Made by a program: the position numbers and the translations under genes
Part shown: one piece after another, positions 51,888 through 61,418 of the stretch
Numbering within the stretch: position 1 is the first letter of the stretch
How the letters are laid out: every line of letters begins with the position of its first letter
Source: Sporisorium sorghi
Lineage: Eukaryota > Basidiomycota > Ustilaginomycetes > Ustilaginales > Ustilaginaceae
DNA: 64,000 nt
Direction: 5' to 3'
Assembly: GCA_023212695.1 (NCBI GenBank)
Contig: JALCCG010000002.1
Coordinates: 124,001 to 188,000, forward strand
The notes under the pieces: generated by a model
Told to the model about the DNA's origin: nothing
What the model saw: only the letters and a program-made list of their open reading frames with translations
Databases searched by the model: none

Positions 51888-52770
51888 GGGATCCCCCTAC
51901 TTTTGGTTGGATTAGCGCATTGTCGATGAGACGAGTTCTGCCGAAGCGCACAGCCAGCGCCATAATTACCGGGCAGTCTCCATCAACCATACGATAAGAA
52001 TCTTCCACTGGAACAAGTTCCGGGAATGTGAGTAATTCTGCATATTCAATATCGGCCAGTGGGGAACGGGATATATATTCTCGAAGATGTACACGGATCT
52101 CTCCTGCCGTTGCCGCCTGCCCTTGCTGGATTGCCTCCTGAGCCGTCCGCAGTGAACCTGACAGCACAAGAGCCTGTTCCCGCTCTTCCGGCTTCAAATA
52201 CACGTTCCGCGAGCTCAGGGCCAGACCGTCGGCTTCACGGATGATGGGACAGGGCACGATGGTGACATCCATGTTCAAATCCCGTACCATTTGTTCAATG
52301 ACAGCCACCTGCTGCGCGTCCTTCATCCCGAAAAAGGCGTAATCCGGTTTTATGATATTGAACAGTTTACTGACAACGGTGGTTACGCCGTCAAAATGCC
52401 CGGGGCGGGATGCTCCGCACAATAAAGACGTTATTTCCGCTACGGAAATCTTGGTTTTTGTTGGCTGCGGATACATTTCCTGTACAGCTGGAATGAACAC
52501 CACGTCTACGCCTTCCGATTCCGCCAATGCCACATCACGCGCTTCATCTCGCGGGTAGGTTTCGAAATCTTCACCGGGACCGAACTGTATCGGATTGACG
52601 AAGATGCTGATGACCACCGTTCCTGACATTTCACGTGCTTTACGCATCAGACTGGCGTGTCCTTCATGCAAATAGCCCATCGTCGGCACAAGACCTACCG
52701 GTCCGTAACCGGATTGCTGGCGATCCTGAATTTCGGATCTCAATTCCGCAATTGTGCGAATCACTTTCAT
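51880..52770 (-). CDS. panC: Pantothenate synthetase
   Basis: 296 aa. Joins pantoate and beta-alanine using [13 protein letters not shown] (HIGH-like, 35-38) and [13 protein letters not shown] (KMSKS-like). Overlaps panB by 4 bp. Confidence 0.96.
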   Translation of the reverse strand: MKVIRTIAELRSEIQDRQQSGYGPVGLVPTMGYLHEGHASLMRKAREMSGTVVISIFVNPIQFGPGEDFETYPRDEARDVALAESEGVDVVFIPAVQEMYPQPTKTKISVAEITSLLCGASRPGHFDGVTTVVSKLFNIIKPDYAFFGMKDAQQVAVIEQMVRDLNMDVTIVPCPIIREADGLALSSRNVYLKPEEREQALVLSGSLRTAQEAIQQGQAATAGEIRVHLREYISRSPLADIEYAELLTFPELVPVEDSYRMVDGDCPVIMALAVRFGRTRLIDNALIQPKVGGSHV

Positions 52771-53648
52771 GAAGTCGTGCCCACCTTTTCCTTGGTACCG
52801 CCATATAATGTCGTTTCTACCACTGCTTTAGTCTCTGTTTTGAACACATGCTCTTCGGCCGGGAATGAGCGGTCCTTCACTTCCCTAACATACTGTGAAA
52901 TGCCATCGCGGATGATGGTTCCGACATCAGCGTAGGTTTTAACGAAGCGTTTGTCCCGATAAGGGGACGCATATTTCAATATATCATGGTATACCAGTAC
53001 TTGACCGTCACAATAACGACCGGCACCAATGCCAATGGTTGGTATGCTCAGCGCTTTGGAAATTTCAGCTGCTGTTTCTTCCGTCACCAGCTCCAATACA
53101 ACTGCAAATGCACCTGCGGCTTCAAGTGCCTTCGCGTCATTCATGAGCCGCTCGGCATCACGAGCATCCTTGCCTTGTATGCGATAGCCGCCAATCTGAT
53201 TCACGGATTGAGGCGTCAGCCCGATGTGCCCAAGTACCGGAACACCGGATTGTACAATACGTTTGACGGTATCGGCGATTTCTTCGCCACCCTCCATTTT
53301 CACGGCATGCGCATGGCCTTCCTGCATCAACCTCCGAACGCCTCGCAAGCTTTCATCAATGCCCCCATGGTAGGTCATAAACGGCATGTCGGCTACGACA
53401 AAGGTCTCTTCCGCCCCCCGAGCAACCGCGCGAGTATGGTATACCATATCATCCAGCGTAACAGGAATCGTTGAATTGTAGCCCAGCACTACGTTGCCAA
53501 GCGAATCGCCTACCAATATCATATCGATATCTGCTTCCTCCGCCAGCTTAGCAGAAGGATAATCGTACGCGGTCAGCATCGTAATCGGTACGCCCTTCTT
53601 CTTCATGTTTTTCATTTTTACAATGTTTAGTGCTTGTTTGCCTGCCAT
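52767..53648 (-). CDS. panB: 3-methyl-2-oxobutanoate hydroxymethyltransferase
   Basis: 293 aa. First committed step of pantothenate synthesis. M-L-T-A-Y-D-Y-P near the N-terminus, V-G-D48-S-L-G Mg ligand, M-E-G-G-E, G-H-I-G-L-T-P-Q and I-G-I-G-A-G-R-Y-C-D-G-Q. GGGAGG lies 10 nt upstream. The gene starts about 35 nt after a strong intrinsic terminator in its own leader, suggesting attenuation control of panBCD. Confidence 0.96.
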   Translation of the reverse strand: MAGKQALNIVKMKNMKKKGVPITMLTAYDYPSAKLAEEADIDMILVGDSLGNVVLGYNSTIPVTLDDMVYHTRAVARGAEETFVVADMPFMTYHGGIDESLRGVRRLMQEGHAHAVKMEGGEEIADTVKRIVQSGVPVLGHIGLTPQSVNQIGGYRIQGKDARDAERLMNDAKALEAAGAFAVVLELVTEETAAEISKALSIPTIGIGAGRYCDGQVLVYHDILKYASPYRDKRFVKTYADVGTIIRDGISQYVREVKDRSFPAEEHVFKTETKAVVETTLYGGTKEKVGTTS

Positions 53649-53884
53649 TGTGACACAGCCTCCCTGTGTAATTTAGTTAAACACAATAAAAAAAACCTTT
53701 TAGCACGACCGCTAAAAAGTCCGAAAGGCAAAAAAGAGTCACTCGCGATCGTCCCTTCTGTCTCGGTCCTTTCGGCTCAGAGCAGAATCCAACGTAACCG
53801 GCATAACAGTTATGAAGGTGTTCTATAACATGTTTCTTGCAAAACTTGCGCAGAGTGCAATTCGCTGTTCACGATACCGCCTCT
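53649..53884 (-). promoter_or_regulatory. Structured leader of panBCD, candidate riboswitch/attenuator
   Basis: From the predicted start near 53884 the leader runs about 235 nt. Near its end CCGAAAGG (75-68 of 537xx) pairs with CCTTTCGG (28-21 of 537xx) around a 39-nt G/A-rich internal part containing GAGACAGAAGGGACGATCGC, in which GAGACA and TGACTC can pair around an A-A mismatch. Immediately after comes the intrinsic terminator and then 35 nt to panB. This order (promoter, structured RNA, terminator, gene) is that of an attenuating riboswitch. Published pan-motif RNAs lie upstream of panB; identity with them was not checked. Confidence 0.65.
53683..53719 (-). terminator. Intrinsic terminator inside the panB leader
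   Basis: A 9-10-bp stem (53711-53719 with 53696-53704, one G-U), 6-nt loop, then at least eight U (A-run 53688-53695 on plus). Only 35 nt separate the U-tract from the panB ATG; no promoter fits between. Confidence 0.88.
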
Positions 53885-53890
53885 GGCTAT

Positions 53891-53919
53891 AGTATAACAA
53901 AATACCGCTGTAATTTCAC
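53891..53919 (-). promoter_or_regulatory. Promoter of panBCD
   Basis: Minus-strand GTGAAA (53914-53919), 17-bp spacer and TATACT (53891-53896). Predicted start near 53884. It lies just before the stop codon region of birA. Confidence 0.6.
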
Positions 53920-53929
53920 CATGTTTGAT

Positions 53930-54919
53930 TTACCTGGTATTAAAAAGAATATCTCCAGAATAAACGGGTATCGTCTCATTCTCGTTATTCCGCACCAGCA
54001 ATGCGCCGTCCTTATTGAGGCCTGTGGCGATTCCAATGAAACTGTCTCGCATCGTCTGGACACGCACCTCCCGACCGATTGAGCCTGACAATGCTTCCCA
54101 GAGCGATGAAATCGGTTCGAATCCCTGCTCGTTGTACAGTTCATACAGAACTTCCATCTCCGCCATGATGGTTTGAATCAATTCGGTTCGATTGATGGTT
54201 GTACCGCCAGCCATTCGAATCGAGGTTGCAACGTCACGCAGCTCTTCCGGAAAATCCGTCTCCTTCAGATTGGCGCTAATTCCGATTCCTGCCACGCAGT
54301 AACGGACTCTTTCATCTTCCGTAGCAGACTCCAGCAGAATCCCGCAAACCTTCTTACCCTGAAACAAAATATCGTTAGGCCACTTGATATCCGTCTTTAT
54401 TCCAGCGGATTTCATGATGGCTCGGCAAACCGCCACGCCCGTCAGCAAGGTCAGCTGCTGGGTTAAATGCAGCGGCTGTTTCGGCCGTAGTACGAGGCTC
54501 ATCCATATTCCCTTGCCCCGCGGGGAATGAAATCTCCGCCCCATTCGGCCGCGCCCGCCCGTTTGTTCTTCCGAGATGACTAAAGTGCCTTCCGGTGCTC
54601 CCTCTTCAGCCAACTGCCGGGCGTCCTCTTGAGTAGAGGTCGTTCTGTCCAATAACTTCACTTGCTTGCCTAGGACTTTACTGGTCATCCCCGCTTCCAG
54701 TTGATCCACACTCAGCTTGTCCGGCGATTCCATCATGCGATAGCCGAGTCTCGGGAGAGCTTCAAAATCATAACCCAAACTTCGCAGTTTATTAATCTGC
54801 TTCCATACAGCCGTCCGACTTATGGACAGCTTGCGGCTTATTTCTTCTCCTGACAAAAATTGACCGGAATTCTCCTGAAACATACTCAGCAGCGAATTGT
54901 CTTGATCATGATCCTTCAT
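53930..54919 (-). CDS. birA: Biotin-protein ligase / biotin repressor BirA
   Basis: 329 aa, bifunctional type. Winged HTH (1-65) with L-S-I-S-R-T-A-V-W-K-Q-I-N-K-L; ligase domain with G-R-G-R-M-G-R at 122-128 (biotinyl-AMP loop), D-I-K-W-P-N-D and the C-terminal SH3-like domain. It biotinylates carboxylases and represses biotin genes. The start overlaps cca by 14 bp. Confidence 0.95.
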   Translation of the reverse strand: MKDHDQDNSLLSMFQENSGQFLSGEEISRKLSISRTAVWKQINKLRSLGYDFEALPRLGYRMMESPDKLSVDQLEAGMTSKVLGKQVKLLDRTTSTQEDARQLAEEGAPEGTLVISEEQTGGRGRMGRRFHSPRGKGIWMSLVLRPKQPLHLTQQLTLLTGVAVCRAIMKSAGIKTDIKWPNDILFQGKKVCGILLESATEDERVRYCVAGIGISANLKETDFPEELRDVATSIRMAGGTTINRTELIQTIMAEMEVLYELYNEQGFEPISSLWEALSGSIGREVRVQTMRDSFIGIATGLNKDGALLVRNNENETIPVYSGDILFNTR

Positions 54920-56204
54920 TATTAATTACCACCCGCTTTGCTTCATTAATCAACGATTCCTTATCGTTGTTAATTAGACCTGCCGCCGCCTTCTCCAGCA
55001 GTTCCCCGAGAAGTTCGCCAAGCCAGGCTCCACCGCGCTTGTCCAGCGCCAGCAGCAGCTCGCTTCCCGTAATATTCAGATCCTTCAGATTTCGAATCTG
55101 AAGCTCCTGCAGCCAGCCCTCAAGCTGCTCCATCACGGCCGGCGATACGGTCGCCGCTCCGGTCCATTCCATAGCCGTCTGCATCTGCAGCCAGCTATGA
55201 GCCGCTTCCGCCCCGTGAGCAAGAACAAGCTTGATCCACGTCAGCCTGCCGCTCTGTTTTTCTTTTTCTTCATTAACCTGTGCATATGATTCGTGAAGCG
55301 CCAGCAATTTCACAATCGCTTCCCGCTGTTTATTGGAAAATGTCCATGATCTCAGCAGTCTCTCAGCTTCCTGGGCCGAAATGCCGCAGGCAAGCAGCAG
55401 CAGCGACCAACGGATGGACGAATGCTCCGGGGCCGTCCGATGGATGGCTTCCATGATAGGAACATCATGCCTCGTGTACGGAAAAGGGGCTTTCATTCGT
55501 GAGTAAAGTCCGCTGCGGAGAAACATTTCCAATCCCCGTAATGGGGTTGGTCCGGTCATGATTTTCTCAAATTCACTGCGAATTCGCTCCATGGCAATCC
55601 AGCTTAGGGTATCTCTCTCCGATAGAATTCCCTTCCAGGTATGCAGGGCAATGGAGAAACCAAACACCGAAGCGAAGCGAATACAGCGAACCATACGCAG
55701 CGCATCTTCACGAAAGCGAAGACGGGCATCGCCGACACAGCGAATCACTTGTTTATCAATATCCTCTCGTCCGCCAAACGGATCCACCCAGGAACCGTCG
55801 ATGCCTCTGGCCATGGCATTCATCGTAAAATCGCGCCGCGTCAAATCTTCCTTCACATCTCGGACAAAAGCGACCTCGGTCGGATGCCGATGATCCTCAT
55901 ACCCGCTCTCCACCCGATAAGTGGTCACTTCGAAAGCCTGACCTTCCATCAGCACTGTAACGGTTCCGTGCTTGATGCCTGTAGGAACCACTTTCGGAAA
56001 GACAGAGCAGGTCACTTCCGGCAAGGCCGAGGTCGTAATATCCATATCGCTGACCCTGCGCCCCATGTATTCGTCACGGACACAGCCTCCGACCCAGTAT
56101 GCTTCATATCCATGCTGAAGCAGAGTGCGGATCACGTCCGCACTCCGCTCAGCCATATTCGGGTCTGCGTTGCGCCATTGTACTGAATTAAACATCTCTG
56201 CCAT
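54906..56204 (-). CDS. cca: CCA-adding tRNA nucleotidyltransferase
   Basis: 432 aa class II nucleotidyltransferase. G-G-C-V-R-D and metal ligands D53-x-D55 (S-D-M-D-I-T-T), the R-D-F-T-M-N-A template motif and E-D-x-x-R-x-x-R. Builds or repairs the 3' CCA end of tRNAs. Overlaps birA by 14 bp; bshA lies upstream by 43 nt. Confidence 0.95.
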   Translation of the reverse strand: MAEMFNSVQWRNADPNMAERSADVIRTLLQHGYEAYWVGGCVRDEYMGRRVSDMDITTSALPEVTCSVFPKVVPTGIKHGTVTVLMEGQAFEVTTYRVESGYEDHRHPTEVAFVRDVKEDLTRRDFTMNAMARGIDGSWVDPFGGREDIDKQVIRCVGDARLRFREDALRMVRCIRFASVFGFSIALHTWKGILSERDTLSWIAMERIRSEFEKIMTGPTPLRGLEMFLRSGLYSRMKAPFPYTRHDVPIMEAIHRTAPEHSSIRWSLLLLACGISAQEAERLLRSWTFSNKQREAIVKLLALHESYAQVNEEKEKQSGRLTWIKLVLAHGAEAAHSWLQMQTAMEWTGAATVSPAVMEQLEGWLQELQIRNLKDLNITGSELLLALDKRGGAWLGELLGELLEKAAAGLINNDKESLINEAKRVVINNEGS

Positions 56205-56247
56205 AGTATTCCCGTTCCTTCACCCGAAAAACAACGAGAGGGTAAGC

Positions 56248-57411
56248 TTAGCCACAGACCGGCTTCAGCTTGCCTACCTCCCGTCCCAACACTCGGTAAT
56301 ATATTTCTTCATATTTGCCGCGGATTAACTCATTACAGAACATTTTGCTGGATCGCTGCAAACATGCTTTCCGCAGACGTTCGCTCAGTGCTTCATCCTT
56401 AAATATCTCAAGCACATGCTGAGCCATTGAATGCGTATCTCCGATCGGAGCCAAATATCCTGTCTCACCATGCGTAACCAATTCAGGGATTCCGCCTGCT
56501 GTGGAACCCACGGTGGGTACCCCGCAAGCCATCGCTTCCAGGGCAACCAGACCGAAACTTTCCTTTTCCGAAGGAAGCAGCAGTACGTCGGCCATGGATA
56601 TTACGTGGGCAATCTCATCTTGCTTGCCAAGAAAATGGACCTTGCTGCTGAGTCCCAGCTCATTGATCCGGCATTGGATCTTCGGCAGCTCAGGCCCTTC
56701 ACCGACAAGCAGCAGCTTGCTTGGGACCTGTTCCTGTACCTGTGCGAATATCTCCAACACGTCGCCTACTCGCTTCACTGGCCGGAAATTAGAGATATGC
56801 ATCACAATCTTTTCATCCGGATCGGCATAATCTCTGCGCAGAGACTCCGAATCCCGGGGATAATACACCCTAGGATCAACGAAGTTGTAGGTCAGGTCAA
56901 CATCCCGGCTTATATCAAGCAGTTCCCGAGTCTCTCGGATCAGATCCTGAGAAACAGCCGTAACCGCATCACTCTCATTAATCGCGAGCCGGATTAGATC
57001 CTTCAGCGATTCATCCTGTGCCAGGACGGTAATATCCGTCCCATGCAAGGTGGTCACGACTTTAAGCTGATCCCCGACCATCTGCTTCGCCAAGAAAGCA
57101 CATACCGCATGCGGCACCGCATAGTGGACATGAAGGACGTCAAGCTGCTGCATTTTTGCCACCTGCGCCATTTTGGTTGCTAGCGATAGATCATAAGGCG
57201 GGTACCTAAACACATAATAATCGTTCACTTCAACTTCATGATAAAAAATATTTTTATGAAAAGTCCCTAACCGGAACGGGATGCTATGTGCTATAAAATG
57301 AACCTGGTGACCTTGCTCGGCCAGAAGCTTTCCAAGCTCCGTCGCCACCACCCCGGACCCGCCCAATGAAGGATAACAGGTAATTCCGATTTTTAATGGT
57401 TGTTGATTCAT
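56248..57411 (-). CDS. bshA: N-acetyl-alpha-D-glucosaminyl L-malate synthase
   Basis: 387 aa GT4-family retaining glycosyltransferase, first step of bacillithiol synthesis (UDP-GlcNAc plus malate). P-S-L-G-G-S-G-V-V-A-T-E-L-G-K-L at the N-terminus and E-S-F-G-L-V-A-L-E-A-M-A-C-G-V-P nucleotide-sugar motif. AAAGGAGG precedes the ATG. bshB1 lies 31 nt upstream; together they supply the deacetylated precursor. Confidence 0.95.
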   Translation of the reverse strand: MNQQPLKIGITCYPSLGGSGVVATELGKLLAEQGHQVHFIAHSIPFRLGTFHKNIFYHEVEVNDYYVFRYPPYDLSLATKMAQVAKMQQLDVLHVHYAVPHAVCAFLAKQMVGDQLKVVTTLHGTDITVLAQDESLKDLIRLAINESDAVTAVSQDLIRETRELLDISRDVDLTYNFVDPRVYYPRDSESLRRDYADPDEKIVMHISNFRPVKRVGDVLEIFAQVQEQVPSKLLLVGEGPELPKIQCRINELGLSSKVHFLGKQDEIAHVISMADVLLLPSEKESFGLVALEAMACGVPTVGSTAGGIPELVTHGETGYLAPIGDTHSMAQHVLEIFKDEALSERLRKACLQRSSKMFCNELIRGKYEEIYYRVLGREVGKLKPVCG

Positions 57412-57442
57412 GTCAGGCCTCCTTTACCTACGCCTCTATATA

Positions 57443-58150
57443 TTATGCCTGCTTGGAGCCGAATAGATGAACAACATATGGACTTTTACAAGCAAAACCT
57501 TCTGCATAAGGAATAAGCCTGCGCGCTCCAAGCAACGAATCCCTGGCCCGCACACGCTCTATGTATCCCTCTGTCAAAGGGGTAGAGACTGCATCCTCTT
57601 CAGCCTTCTGGAATTGGGAACGGTAACAAGACAAGGCTTGCTCTTTAACTCCGTAATAATCCGTAACGTCAACGACCAAATCCGCTCTTCCTATGTCATT
57701 GATGAAATAAAAATAAAGCTCGTCCACTTTGACCGGTGAGTGCTCCGGCATATAGCGTCGAAGTTTTGCATTGAACACCGCTTCTTCTACCAAACGACTG
57801 CAGGCCACATGATCGGGATGACGATCTTCCCAATAGGGTGCAAACACAACCGAAGGAGCAAACCTGCGGATTTCTGCTGTCACCAGCTCAATATGCTCAG
57901 GTGTGACGAATAAACCTCGATCCGGCAATCCCAGATTCGTACGGACCTTGAGATCCAGCACACTGGCAGCATGATCTGCCTCTGCTTTGCGAATGGAGAC
58001 CGTTCCATTGGATGACATCTCTGCCTGCGTCAGGTCACAAATCCCGATAGACAGTCCTGCCGCCGCATGCTTCGCAATCGTTCCTGCCATTCCAATCTCG
58101 GCATCGTCTGCGTGTGCCCCGAAGATTAAAATATCCAGCTTGCTGTTCAT
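57443..58150 (-). CDS. bshB1: Bacillithiol biosynthesis deacetylase
   Basis: 235 aa from the ATG at 58150, which overlaps the mgsA TAA (TAATG). The LmbE-like fold has H13-x-D15-D16 zinc motif (G-A-H-A-D-D-A-E-I-G) and H-P-D-H-V-A. It removes the acetyl group from GlcNAc-malate. The longer frame to 58279 runs through mgsA in another frame. Confidence 0.94.
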   Translation of the reverse strand: MNSKLDILIFGAHADDAEIGMAGTIAKHAAAGLSIGICDLTQAEMSSNGTVSIRKAEADHAASVLDLKVRTNLGLPDRGLFVTPEHIELVTAEIRRFAPSVVFAPYWEDRHPDHVACSRLVEEAVFNAKLRRYMPEHSPVKVDELYFYFINDIGRADLVVDVTDYYGVKEQALSCYRSQFQKAEEDAVSTPLTEGYIERVRARDSLLGARRLIPYAEGFACKSPYVVHLFGSKQA

Positions 58151-58569
58151 TAGCTGTCCACGCCCGGTTTGTATTTGTGCACAAGCTCTCTCCATGCAAA
58201 ATCCCCGCGGTCCAGCGCTTTGACGAGAATTTCTGCAGTGGCTACATTGGTTGCAAGCGGAATTCCCTGCACGTCGCATAAACGAAGCAGCGCGTTAATG
58301 TCCGGCTCATGAGGCTGTGCCATCAAGGGATCGCGAAGAAAAATAATTAAATCCATTTCATTATCCGCTACGAGCGCTCCAATCTGCTGGTCGCCGCCAA
58401 GCGGGCCCGAAGCAAAGCGATGTATGCTGAGCTGGGTTTGTTCCATAATACGGGTACCTGTCGTGCCTGTGGAGTACAGTTTATGATCTTCAAATACACT
58501 TTCATATGCAATAACGAAATTGACCATTTCCTCTTTTTTACGGTCATGAGCGATAAATGCAATATTCAT
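58150..58569 (-). CDS. mgsA: Methylglyoxal synthase
   Basis: 139 aa from the ATG at 58569 (GGGGAG 8 nt upstream; an ATG two codons earlier is too close). Dihydroxyacetone phosphate to methylglyoxal. M-N-I-A-F-I-A-H8-D, T-G-T-T-G (34-38), S-G-P-L-G-G-D60 with catalytic Asp60 and H87. It sits directly before the bacillithiol genes, whose thiol detoxifies methylglyoxal. Confidence 0.95.
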   Translation of the reverse strand: MNIAFIAHDRKKEEMVNFVIAYESVFEDHKLYSTGTTGTRIMEQTQLSIHRFASGPLGGDQQIGALVADNEMDLIIFLRDPLMAQPHEPDINALLRLCDVQGIPLATNVATAEILVKALDRGDFAWRELVHKYKPGVDS

Positions 58570-58587
58570 AGTCATTTCTCCCCTATG

Positions 58588-59391
58588 TTAGTCAATAAAA
58601 TGATCAAATCCATAGACCAAGCCGGTATAACTCATTACCTTCTCCATTGCCATCTTTACACCTGGCATATAAGCTGCACGCTCATAGGAATCATGACGGA
58701 TCTTCAGACTTTGACCGTATCCTCCAAAAATAACTTCCTGCTGCGCGAATACACCCGGCAAACGAACGCTGTGTATACGGAAGCCGTTATAATAACCGCC
58801 TCTGGCACCTTCAATTACTTCCTCTTCCTTCGGATTGCCTTGGCGAATTTCCTCACGGTTCTGTGCAATCATTTCTGCTGTTTTTATCGAGGTGCCGGAC
58901 GGAGCATCCAGCTTCTGGTCGCCATGGGTTTCAATAATCTCAACATGTGGCAAATATTTTGCCGCTTGGGCAGCAAACTTCATCATGAGGATGGCTCCAA
59001 TGGAGAAGTTCGGGGCAATTAAACCGCCGATATTCTGCTCCGCACACTGCTTGTCCAACTCTTCGATTTGCTCCGGAGTGAAACCGGTTGTGCCTATAAT
59101 CGGACGCACACCATGCTTAATAGCCAGCGCCGTGTTGCTGTAAGCAAATTGCGGAGTTGTAAAATCAACCATAACATCCGGTCTGGATTCAACCAGCGCC
59201 ATTTCCAAATCGGATGTTACGCGGATGCCGCAGGCTGGCAGACCAACAAGTGTCCCTGCGTCTGCGCCTGCATCAGATTTTCCTACGGCTGCTACCAGTT
59301 CCAGTTCCTCATCACCTAGCACCAGCTTCACAACTTCTTTACCCATACGGCCGCCGGCACCGACGACCGCTACTTTCATTTTGTTTGCCAT
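58588..59391 (-). CDS. dapB: 4-hydroxy-tetrahydrodipicolinate reductase
   Basis: 267 aa. Lysine/diaminopimelate pathway. G-A-G-G-R-M-G NAD(P) motif (11-17), G-T-T-G-F near 100-104, catalytic H156 and K160 (E-T-H-G-D-Q-K) and S-G-T 165-167. GAGGAAATG upstream. Upstream TPR gene by 16 nt, mgsA downstream by 18 nt: one operon. Confidence 0.96.
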   Translation of the reverse strand: MANKMKVAVVGAGGRMGKEVVKLVLGDEELELVAAVGKSDAGADAGTLVGLPACGIRVTSDLEMALVESRPDVMVDFTTPQFAYSNTALAIKHGVRPIIGTTGFTPEQIEELDKQCAEQNIGGLIAPNFSIGAILMMKFAAQAAKYLPHVEIIETHGDQKLDAPSGTSIKTAEMIAQNREEIRQGNPKEEEVIEGARGGYYNGFRIHSVRLPGVFAQQEVIFGGYGQSLKIRHDSYERAAYMPGVKMAMEKVMSYTGLVYGFDHFID

Positions 59392-59407
59392 CTACATTTC
59401 CTCACTT

Positions 59408-59947
59408 TCAATCCGATGCTGAATCCTGCAAATATGATCTCAAGCGCTGTTTAAGCTCCTCCATAATATACTGAAGACCACTTTCCTGAGGATACAGCGC
59501 AATGACTTCTTTAAGCGTGGATATGGCAAGTGCGTGCTCGTCGAGTTCACTATAGACAAGGGCCAGCCATACATACGCTTGAGCATATAAAGGGTCCATC
59601 GCTACGGCTGATTTCAGATGCGATATGGCCTGATACAGCTCCGTCTTGGTGACATCCTTGCGGTTCTCCACCATTTTTCGGGCTCGCTGCACCAGTTCTG
59701 CAGCCTTAATATGCTGTAAATGAAGACCATACTCCGGTTTATCAGGGTGCAATCTTACGGCTTCTTCCGCGTGAATGATCGCCATATCCAGCTTGTTGCT
59801 TCTGCCATAGGTGATGGAGCATCGGTAGTGGACTTCAGCATCTCCGGGATTAGCGGCAATCGCTTGCTCAAACCAACGCAACGCCTCGTCGAAATCATTT
59901 TGAAGGATGCATCGATATGCTTTTTGTATATAGCTTTCAGGTTTCAC
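59408..59947 (-). CDS. Tetratricopeptide-repeat protein (GTG start)
   Basis: 179 aa from the GTG at 59947, 7 nt after GGGGAGGG. The sequence is V-K-P-E-S-Y-I-Q-K-A-Y-R-C-I-L-Q-N-D-F-D-E-A-L-x-W-F: clear TPR helices at about 5-75 and 100-165. No membrane segment. Between mazG-like and dapB on the same strand; role unknown. Confidence 0.8.
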   Translation of the reverse strand: MKPESYIQKAYRCILQNDFDEALRWFEQAIAANPGDAEVHYRCSITYGRSNKLDMAIIHAEEAVRLHPDKPEYGLHLQHIKAAELVQRARKMVENRKDVTKTELYQAISHLKSAVAMDPLYAQAYVWLALVYSELDEHALAISTLKEVIALYPQESGLQYIMEELKQRLRSYLQDSASD

Positions 59948-59996
59948 TGGCTGTCCCTCCCCACAGCGGGTTTGGTACAGCATATGTAGCAGCAGC

Positions 59997-60326
59997 CTAA
60001 TCGGTGTTTATTTTCGTCCAACGATCGGCATCACGCGTCGAAAATTTATGCATGACTTTATTATGGGCCTCCGCCAGATCAATGCCAAGCGAATTGGCAA
60101 AACAGATGGTGATAAACAGGATATCTCCAAGTTCCATTTCAATGGAATTATCCGCTTCATCCGCTTTCTTCGGCTTCTCGCCAAACTGATGATTAACCTC
60201 TCTGGCAAGCTCGCCGACCTCTTCCGACATCCGGGCCATCATGGATAAAGGACTGAAATAACCTTCCTTGAACTGTGATATATATCGATCGACTTCCTGC
60301 TGCATTTCAGCCATTGATTTTTCCAA
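59997..60326 (-). CDS. ypjD: MazG-family nucleotide pyrophosphohydrolase (YpjD-like)
   Basis: 109 aa from a TTG at 60326 with AAGGGAG 11 nt upstream; the frame stays open to a GTG at 60389 but that has no site, so the start is not certain. MazG motifs E-E-V-G-E-L-A-R-E-V and E-L-G-D-I-L-F, with the Y-I-S-Q-F-K-E-G-Y-F-S-P-L-S-M-M-A-R-M-S-E-E of YpjD. It hydrolyses NTPs or modified nucleotides. First gene of the minus-strand run before dapB, as in B. subtilis. Confidence 0.9.
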   Translation of the reverse strand: MEKSMAEMQQEVDRYISQFKEGYFSPLSMMARMSEEVGELAREVNHQFGEKPKKADEADNSIEMELGDILFITICFANSLGIDLAEAHNKVMHKFSTRDADRWTKINTD

Positions 60327-60405
60327 GATTCCGATAACTCCCTTCACTGCGCAGTAAGCTTCCAACATGAAGTCTTCAGCAGCTTTCACTTGTCGTCACG
60401 GCGAC

Positions 60406-60418
60406 AGGTTTTAAACCT
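60406..60418. promoter_or_regulatory. 13-bp palindrome in the ypjC/ypjD divergent region
   Basis: AGGTTT-T-AAACCT (60406-60418), 6-1-6 symmetry, in the 222-bp divergent stretch between the YpjD-like gene (minus) and ypjC (plus). A possible operator; no protein can be named. Confidence 0.35.
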
Positions 60419-60548
60419 ATGTTATCGTAAAGCCCATTTGAAAACAAATAATTTTTTATTGCTGCAACATTATCGGCACATACTAGTTAGGGATACGAGT
60501 TAACCAGACATACGGATTCAGTCCACTACAGGAAATTCAGGAGGTCTT

Positions 60549-61418
60549 ATGAGAACATCCATGTTGATGCATCAGCTTCGAACGATGATTCCAATCATCA
60601 TCGGTTCTGCCATATACGCATTCGGTCTGCTCTATTTCATCATTCCGAATGAACTCATGGAAGGTGGAGTCACCGGCATTACCGTCCTTCTCAATTACGC
60701 CTTCAACATTTCCCCGTCCATCTCGACCATGGTATTAAATATTCCGCTATTTTTGGTTGGAATGAAAATCCTCGGAAAGCGCCAGTCCATCTATACGGGT
60801 CTCGGTATCGCCTCATTAACCCTGTTCCTCTGGTTATTCGAGATGCTGATCAATCGGGGATATATTGTGCCGTTTCGGACAGAGCATGATTATATTCTCG
60901 CGTCTCTCTATGCAGGCGTAACGCTTGGGGCTGGGCTAGGCATTGTGTTTCGATTCGGCGGAACCACCGGCGGCTCCGATATTATCGCCAGAATCATTAA
61001 TCGCAAGTTCGGCTTCAGTATGGGTCAGATCATACTGTCACTTGATATTTTGATTATCGGGCTTTCGTTATTCTTTATCCCGCTCGAACGGATTTTATAT
61101 ACCCTGGTTGCCGTGTTCATTGCTTCGAAGGTCATCGATTTTATACAGGAGGGTGCCTATGCTGCCAGAGCTTTTACCATCATTAGTGATCATGCCCCCG
61201 AGATCGCCGAACGCATCACCATCGATATGGAACGCGGGGTTACGCTTATTCCCGCCATCGGTGTCTACTCCAAACAAGCCAAACATATGGTTTACTGCGT
61301 AGTGTCCAGACAGGAGATCCGCCGACTGACCGAAATAGCCAAATCCATTGATCCTCGTGCGTTCATGATCATTAACGATGTCAATGATGTCCATGGGGAA
61401 GGATTTAAAGAGGAATAG
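60549..61418 (+). CDS. ypjC: YitT-family membrane protein (YpjC)
   Basis: 289 aa. Five to six membrane helices (about 10-190) and a C-terminal cytoplasmic DUF2179 domain (about 200-285) with G-V-T-L-I-P-A-I-G-V-Y-S-K and F-M-I-I-N-D-V-N-D-V-H-G-E-G-F. G-G-T-T-G-G-S-D motif in the membrane part. AGGAGG before the ATG. Transport substrate unknown. It is the only plus-strand gene in the 32-64 kb part. Confidence 0.9.
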   Translation: MRTSMLMHQLRTMIPIIIGSAIYAFGLLYFIIPNELMEGGVTGITVLLNYAFNISPSISTMVLNIPLFLVGMKILGKRQSIYTGLGIASLTLFLWLFEMLINRGYIVPFRTEHDYILASLYAGVTLGAGLGIVFRFGGTTGGSDIIARIINRKFGFSMGQIILSLDILIIGLSLFFIPLERILYTLVAVFIASKVIDFIQEGAYAARAFTIISDHAPEIAERITIDMERGVTLIPAIGVYSKQAKHMVYCVVSRQEIRRLTEIAKSIDPRAFMIINDVNDVHGEGFKEE

